From Candidatus Sigynarchaeota archaeon (GTDB lineage: Archaea; Asgardarchaeota; Lokiarchaeia; Sigynarchaeales; Sigynarchaeaceae), in NCBI GenBank assembly GCA_030587525.1, contig JAUQYW010000161.1, positions 1 through 10,262 of the forward strand: a stretch of 10,262 nt of DNA, given 5' to 3'. The stretch's first letter is position 1. Each line of letters opens with the position of its first letter. Position numbers and translations under genes: made by a program. The notes beneath the pieces were generated by a model. The model was not told the origin of the DNA, searched no databases, and saw only the letters and a list, made by a program, of their open reading frames with translations. Positions 6,818-10,262 of the stretch are shown here, one piece after another.

Positions 6818-7297
6818 TTAGCCGGATTCGCTTCGTTTATTGATGAACCGGGCGAGTTTTTCTTCGAGATCATTTCGGATGGAAGGATCGTGGAACGAGG
6901 CAAGTTCGAGCTTTGCAGCTTCGAGATACGTGGTTTGCACGAGTTGTTCCTTCTGGAGCAGCAAATCTTCGAGGAGGTCGAACCTCCGTGAGACTTCCTT
7001 CATGTTCACCGGACTAGCATCCATGGCCTTCACAATGTCTATGAGCAGCGAGAGAAAATCATAGGCGTAATTGATCCGTGCTTTCGCGCTTGTTTTCATA
7101 TCGGGGTCGGTGTTGTAATCGATGCCCGCGTAAACCTTCAAGGCGTCGTTGATCTTCTGGCTATATTCCCCCGCAGCTTTTGAAAAATCGGCAACAATCG
7201 ACTCGTCCAGCACTTCCACCTCGCGATCGTGGATCTTGGTTGAAAATGCTGCGAACGACAATTCATGGTCGTGCAATGCTTTCAAGATGGGCAACAT
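6818..7297 (-). CDS. Small all-helical cytosolic protein of unknown function
   Basis: I do not recognise this 159-residue protein. It has no signal peptide or TM segment and reads as four or five amphipathic helices: about 5-22, 33-56, 68-92, 99-130 and 138-154. The last two are rich in Leu, Glu, Lys and Arg and could form a coiled coil or helical bundle. No catalytic or DNA-binding motif is visible. An in-frame TTG at 7357 would add 20 residues (with two Cys), but it lies upstream of a good TATA box at 7331-7324, so it cannot be transcribed from that promoter. ATG 7297 falls only about four bases after the predicted transcript start, which fits a leaderless archaeal mRNA. It is divergent from the acyl-CoA ligase and upstream of the two DUF998-like genes on the same strand. 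Confidence 0.65.
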   Translation of the reverse strand: MLPILKALHDHELSFAAFSTKIHDREVEVLDESIVADFSKAAGEYSQKINDALKVYAGIDYNTDPDMKTSAKARINYAYDFLSLLIDIVKAMDASPVNMKEVSRRFDLLEDLLLQKEQLVQTTYLEAAKLELASFHDPSIRNDLEEKLARFINKRSESG

Positions 7298-7323
7298 GGT
7301 TGTGATGACCGTGCAAACGCTGG

Positions 7324-7331
7324 TTTTTATA
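7324..7331 (-). promoter_or_regulatory. TATA box for the helical protein (leaderless start)
   Basis: TATAAAAA on the minus strand, within TTTGTATAAAAACC. Its centre is about 30 bases before ATG 7297, the spacing expected when transcription begins at or just before the start codon. This is the clearest TATA match in the window. Confidence 0.55.
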
Positions 7332-7371
7332 CAAAGCCCCTTTGCTGTTTTATGCAACGTCCTTTTGCAGC

Positions 7372-7379
7372 TTTAAATA
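7372..7379 (+). promoter_or_regulatory. TATA-like box for the acyl-CoA ligase
   Basis: TTTAAATA inside GCTTTAAATAGC on the plus strand predicts a transcript start near 7400 and a leader of about 60 bases before ATG 7461. The motif is nearly palindromic and sits between two divergent genes, so it could also serve the minus strand. Confidence 0.4.
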
Positions 7380-7460
7380 GCAATACGTGGACATTTAGAG
7401 TAACAATTTAGGGTTTCCGAGATCGTATTTGAACGACCCCAATGTTGAAAAGTGACAATT

Positions 7461-9302
7461 ATGGTAAAATGGACCAAAATTCCGGACGTGCCCGATTATG
7501 CGCAGAAATTCTATCCCAAGGAGACGCCACGCCAACTCGATTATGCAGAATACCCTCTGGACATGATGATCAGCAACAACGCTCGCGATTTTCCCGATCA
7601 TAGTGCGCTCTATTTTGAAGGCGCGAGTATGACCTTCACCAAACTTGACGTGCTGGTGAACGAGTTCGCCACGGGTTTGCGAAAATTAGGAATAAAAAAA
7701 GGCGACGTCGTGCTCATCGACTTGCCAAACGTTCCCCAGTTCATCATCGCATTTTTTGCCATCTTGCGACTCGATGCCGTGGCAAACCCCGTCATCCCGC
7801 TGAACCGGTTCTCCGAGATTGCCCACCAAGCTAATGATTCGAAGGCGAAAGGGCTCATCATCCTGGACTTCCTTTTCAAGGAAAATATGGAAGGGAAGGA
7901 TTTCTCGCAGATGAAAACGCTGGACTTCATCATCATGACCGGCACGGGAGAATACCTTCCCCCGATCAAGCGCATCCTCGGTACGGCGCTGAATAAAATC
8001 CCGCGTATGAAAGTCTGGCCAACGAGTATTGGAAAAATCAACGTGTACCCGTTCCAGAAAGTCATCGAGGACGGGATCCCGGTCGACTTGCCGGCTAAGC
8101 GCGAGATCAACGTTCACGAGGACCCCGCCGTTCTGATCTATACTGGCGGCACGACCGGAACGCCCAAGGGCGTGATCACGACGCATTTCAATCTCCTGGC
8201 GAACTGCCAGCAAGGCTATAACCTGGCATATACACAACTTCCGAATATGGAAGAGACGCATGGGAATGGTGGTATGGGGTGCGTGCTTCCATTGAGCCAC
8301 TCGTTCGGGCTCTCGATAGGCATGAGTATTGGGTACTTTTTTGCATATCACATGATTTTATTCCCGAGGCCTCCGACCCCGATCTCCCTGCTCCTCAAGG
8401 AAGGCGCCGCGCAAAACATGGTCTTCTGTCCCGGCGTGCCGACCATCTGGAACCGCATCAACCAGGATCCCAAGTCGCAGGTCTATGCGAAGAAGCTGAA
8501 GAATTTCAAGGGTTGCCTTTCCGGGGCCGCGCCCTTGCCCTTCGAGGTCAAGCAGCAGTTCGAGAAGTTGACCGGCGCACTCATCACGGAAGGTTACGGT
8601 ATGAGCGAGACGAGCCCGCTGCTCACGGCGAATCCCTTCCTCCGGCCTCGCCCCAACACTGTTGGCTTGCCTGTAGCGGACACGTTTATGAAGATCGTGG
8701 ACATCGACACTGGTGACAAGCTCCTCCCCCAATGCTTACACACAGAGCCTTATTGTACCGAGAAATGCGGGACCGAAGGTGAATCGCAGTTCATCGGCGA
8801 GATCTGCGCGAGCGGGCCCCAGGTTATGAAAGGATATCTCAACAAGCCAGAGGAAACGGCAAAGGTGCTCCGGAAAGACAAGAAAGGCGTCATCTGGTAT
8901 TACACGAGCGATATCGGCTGCATCGATTGCGAAGGCTACTTGCACATCAAGGACCGCAAGCGGGACATGATCAAGTACCGGGGCCACTCGGTGTTCCCGC
9001 GGGAAGTCGAGGACCTCATGTACCAGCACCCGGCGATCCTGGAAGTCGGCGTCTACGGCGTGCCGAGCAAGGATCCTGATATCGGCGAGGAAATCAAGGC
9101 GACCGTGTCGATCAAGCCTGAATTCAAGGGGAAAGTCACGGTCGACAACCTCATGAAGTGGTGCAAGGAAAACATCAGCCAGTATAAATATCCCCGGTCA
9201 ATACAAATTGCCGATGAATTGCCGAAATCGATCATCGGCAAGGTGTTGCGCCGCGTCTTGCGAGACGCGGAAAAGCCTGCGCCGGCCGAGAAAAAAGAAT
9301 GA
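7461..9302 (+). CDS. Long-chain fatty-acid--CoA ligase (AMP-forming)
   Basis: Activates fatty acids to acyl-CoA through an acyl-adenylate, the entry step for fatty-acid degradation or acyl transfer; cytosolic, perhaps membrane-associated. ANL-superfamily motifs are in order: phosphate loop YTGGTTGTPKG (227-237), YGMSETS (379-385), YTSD with ribose-binding D484, KDRKRDMIKYRG with R499 at the domain hinge, and PKSIIGKVLRR with the catalytic lysine K594. Length is 613, inside the 500-650 range for FadD-like enzymes. An insertion between the A5 and A7 motifs carries C425-x6-C432-x3-C436 with H427, and C449 follows, which could bind a metal. The start is ATG 7461, preceded by AAAGTGA; an in-frame GTG at 7452 would add three residues. 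It is monocistronic, with a T-rich terminator after it. Chain-length preference cannot be read from the sequence, and related acyl or aryl substrates remain possible. Confidence 0.9.
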   Translation: MVKWTKIPDVPDYAQKFYPKETPRQLDYAEYPLDMMISNNARDFPDHSALYFEGASMTFTKLDVLVNEFATGLRKLGIKKGDVVLIDLPNVPQFIIAFFAILRLDAVANPVIPLNRFSEIAHQANDSKAKGLIILDFLFKENMEGKDFSQMKTLDFIIMTGTGEYLPPIKRILGTALNKIPRMKVWPTSIGKINVYPFQKVIEDGIPVDLPAKREINVHEDPAVLIYTGGTTGTPKGVITTHFNLLANCQQGYNLAYTQLPNMEETHGNGGMGCVLPLSHSFGLSIGMSIGYFFAYHMILFPRPPTPISLLLKEGAAQNMVFCPGVPTIWNRINQDPKSQVYAKKLKNFKGCLSGAAPLPFEVKQQFEKLTGALITEGYGMSETSPLLTANPFLRPRPNTVGLPVADTFMKIVDIDTGDKLLPQCLHTEPYCTEKCGTEGESQFIGEICASGPQVMKGYLNKPEETAKVLRKDKKGVIWYYTSDIGCIDCEGYLHIKDRKRDMIKYRGHSVFPREVEDLMYQHPAILEVGVYGVPSKDPDIGEEIKATVSIKPEFKGKVTVDNLMKWCKENISQYKYPRSIQIADELPKSIIGKVLRRVLRDAEKPAPAEKKE

Positions 9303-9326
9303 ATTTTTTCTAACCTTTTTCTTTTT
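9303..9326 (+). terminator. T-rich terminator after the acyl-CoA ligase
   Basis: Immediately after the stop codon come TTTTTT, then CCTTTTTCTTTTT, on the plus strand. Closely spaced T-runs of this kind are typical archaeal intrinsic terminators and need no hairpin. Confidence 0.6.
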
Positions 9327-9335
9327 CACGCGAGA

Positions 9336-9355
9336 TTGCTTGCCATCATAAGCAA
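9336..9355. terminator. Stem-loop between two convergent T-rich terminators
   Basis: TTGCTT and AAGCAA form a perfect 6-bp stem around an 8-base loop. It lies midway between the plus-strand T-runs (9303-9326) and a run of T on the minus strand (about 9367-9360) that follows the mannosidase stop. The arrangement suggests a two-way transcription barrier between convergent genes; the stem alone is short. Confidence 0.4.
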
Positions 9356-9385
9356 CGGAAAAAAAATGAAGCAAGGATCGTTTTT

Positions 9386-10262
9386 TCAATCAAGAAGATC
9401 GTAGAGCGAGCCGATGGTGAGTTTCTCCCGGATAGCCTTTTCTGTAACTTCTTCCAGGAAGGTGATTTTCACGGCCTTCTTGCCACCACGCATCAAGAAA
9501 AAGTTGTCATCAAGCCAGAAATCCAAGTCGTCGCTGGCGAAAAACACATGGATTGCCGGCGCGTGGGTCGTGATCTCGATCTTCCAATCCCGTCCGGAAC
9601 CACTGAGGATCTTCCATTCGAGCTTCGGATCGAGCATCGGGAGATCGCCAGGCCGCCCGAATGGCTTGAATGTTTCACCGAGCACGTTGCCATCATCACG
9701 CCAGCGGCAAGCGATGATGATAGATGGATTCGGCTCCCAACCTTCGATTTCAAGGACGATGCCGTCTTTACCGAGATGCTCCTCGATCATCTCCGCGATC
9801 GGCACATCGAACAGCTGGGGATTCGAGGGCGTGAGCTGCTGCTTGATGCACGCGAGGCCGTCCTCGTCCAGCACGCAAGCGCCAGTGAACTTCGTTGGCT
9901 TGGTCGCCAAAAATCCGGTCACGGGGCGATCGCTTGGCTTTCCATCAGCTGCACTGTACGCCACCAGCTCGACTTGTTTGCCGATAACTCCCGCGAGCGC
10001 GGATTCGATCGCTGGCCAACTCGCTGATCCGGCCTCGGGCTTCGTGGTATCCTTGGCAAGGAATCGCAAGCTCCCGCCATCGTCTACCTCAAAGCGCCCT
10101 TCGAGCTTCAATGCAAGATACTTGAAAATGTCGCGCACATCAACGGCTTTCACGAGGGAGCTTGATATCGGGGGTAAAATGGTATTATTCGATCCTTCCA
10201 AGAGCGTCGTACCATCGATGTTCAAAATTGACCAATCCACCGTCTCGTCTTGCGGCACGGCG
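9386..10262 (-). CDS. GH2 beta-mannosidase-like protein, C-terminal part (N-terminus outside the window)
   Basis: The visible 290-odd residues carry the C-terminal Ig-like domains of GH2 beta-mannosidases, enzymes that remove terminal beta-mannose from oligosaccharides. Residues 8-41 (counted from GTG 10258) fit the start of the penultimate sandwich: W-x-I-x-N-x-DGTTLLEGS, then PPISS. The stretch 180-213 (IIACRWRDDGNVLGE, then RPGDLPMLDPKL) fits its end. The final domain, 214-270, has FFASDD, then LDDNFFLMRGGKKAV, matching the family's SDNFFDLLPGE pattern. The closing LTIGSLYDLLD resembles the normal mannosidase C-terminus. The catalytic barrel is not in the window, so activity cannot be confirmed. 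About 100 residues (roughly 50-150) interrupt the penultimate domain. The frame is open to the edge, so the GTG at 10258 is probably internal. The stop at 9386 is followed by T-runs on its strand. Confidence 0.7.
   Translation of the reverse strand, partial: AVPQDETVDWSILNIDGTTLLEGSNNTILPPISSSLVKAVDVRDIFKYLALKLEGRFEVDDGGSLRFLAKDTTKPEAGSASWPAIESALAGVIGKQVELVAYSAADGKPSDRPVTGFLATKPTKFTGACVLDEDGLACIKQQLTPSNPQLFDVPIAEMIEEHLGKDGIVLEIEGWEPNPSIIIACRWRDDGNVLGETFKPFGRPGDLPMLDPKLEWKILSGSGRDWKIEITTHAPAIHVFFASDDLDFWLDDNFFLMRGGKKAVKITFLEEVTEKAIREKLTIGSLYDLLD

Noticed and set aside
7298..7357. TTG-initiated extension of the helical protein
   Set aside because: It spans a strong TATA box placed correctly for the downstream ATG, so it is more likely promoter DNA.
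1..10262. CRISPR arrays, tRNAs, insertion sequences, toxin-antitoxin or defence genes
   Set aside because: I looked for spaced direct repeats, cloverleaf or TTCRA-type tRNA arms, transposase motifs and small paired genes, and saw none that hold up. The only repeat of note is the protein-level DUF998-like duplication.

Overview
The window looks like genomic DNA of an archaeon, with Asgard (Promethearchaeota) lineages as the likeliest source. The archaeal case rests on TATA-like boxes about 25-30 bases before several starts, a probable leaderless gene, and a fragment of ABCE1/Rli1, which occurs only in archaea and eukaryotes. A secreted protein ending in an IPGFP-hydrophobic-KK tail, resembling C-terminal sorting tails seen in Asgard proteins, and many orphan membrane proteins point to Asgard. 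No rRNA or tRNA is present to settle the lineage.

Left part (1-2021, minus strand): an ABC-2 export operon reads right to left: six-TM permease, a secreted and C-terminally anchored beta-sandwich protein, then an ATP-binding subunit. The ATPase frame loses family resemblance near position 110. The plus strand of positions 2 to about 125 instead encodes a piece of ABCE1 nucleotide-binding domain 1. This head-to-head join of two ABC ATPases is either a rearrangement or an assembly chimera.

Middle part (2143-4690, plus strand): a promoter and a strong ribosome binding site drive a two-TM protein with a PH-like cytosolic part, a coupled four-TM protein with a large external domain, and a glycerophosphodiester phosphodiesterase with a Cys/His-rich insertion. 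Facing it are two tandem paralogous six-TM DUF998-like proteins (4713-6727, minus) and a small all-helical unknown protein (6818-7297, minus).

Right part (7461-10262): a 613-residue long-chain acyl-CoA ligase on plus has an unusual Cys cluster. It converges, through a T-rich terminator zone, on the C-terminal part of a GH2 beta-mannosidase-like protein that runs off the right edge. Its penultimate Ig-like domain appears to be interrupted by an insertion of about 100 residues.

Functionally the window reads as a cell-envelope and lipid neighbourhood: export machinery, phosphodiester head-group release, fatty-acid activation, glycoside breakdown and several uncharacterised membrane proteins. 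No CRISPR array, insertion sequence, tRNA or phage gene was seen.
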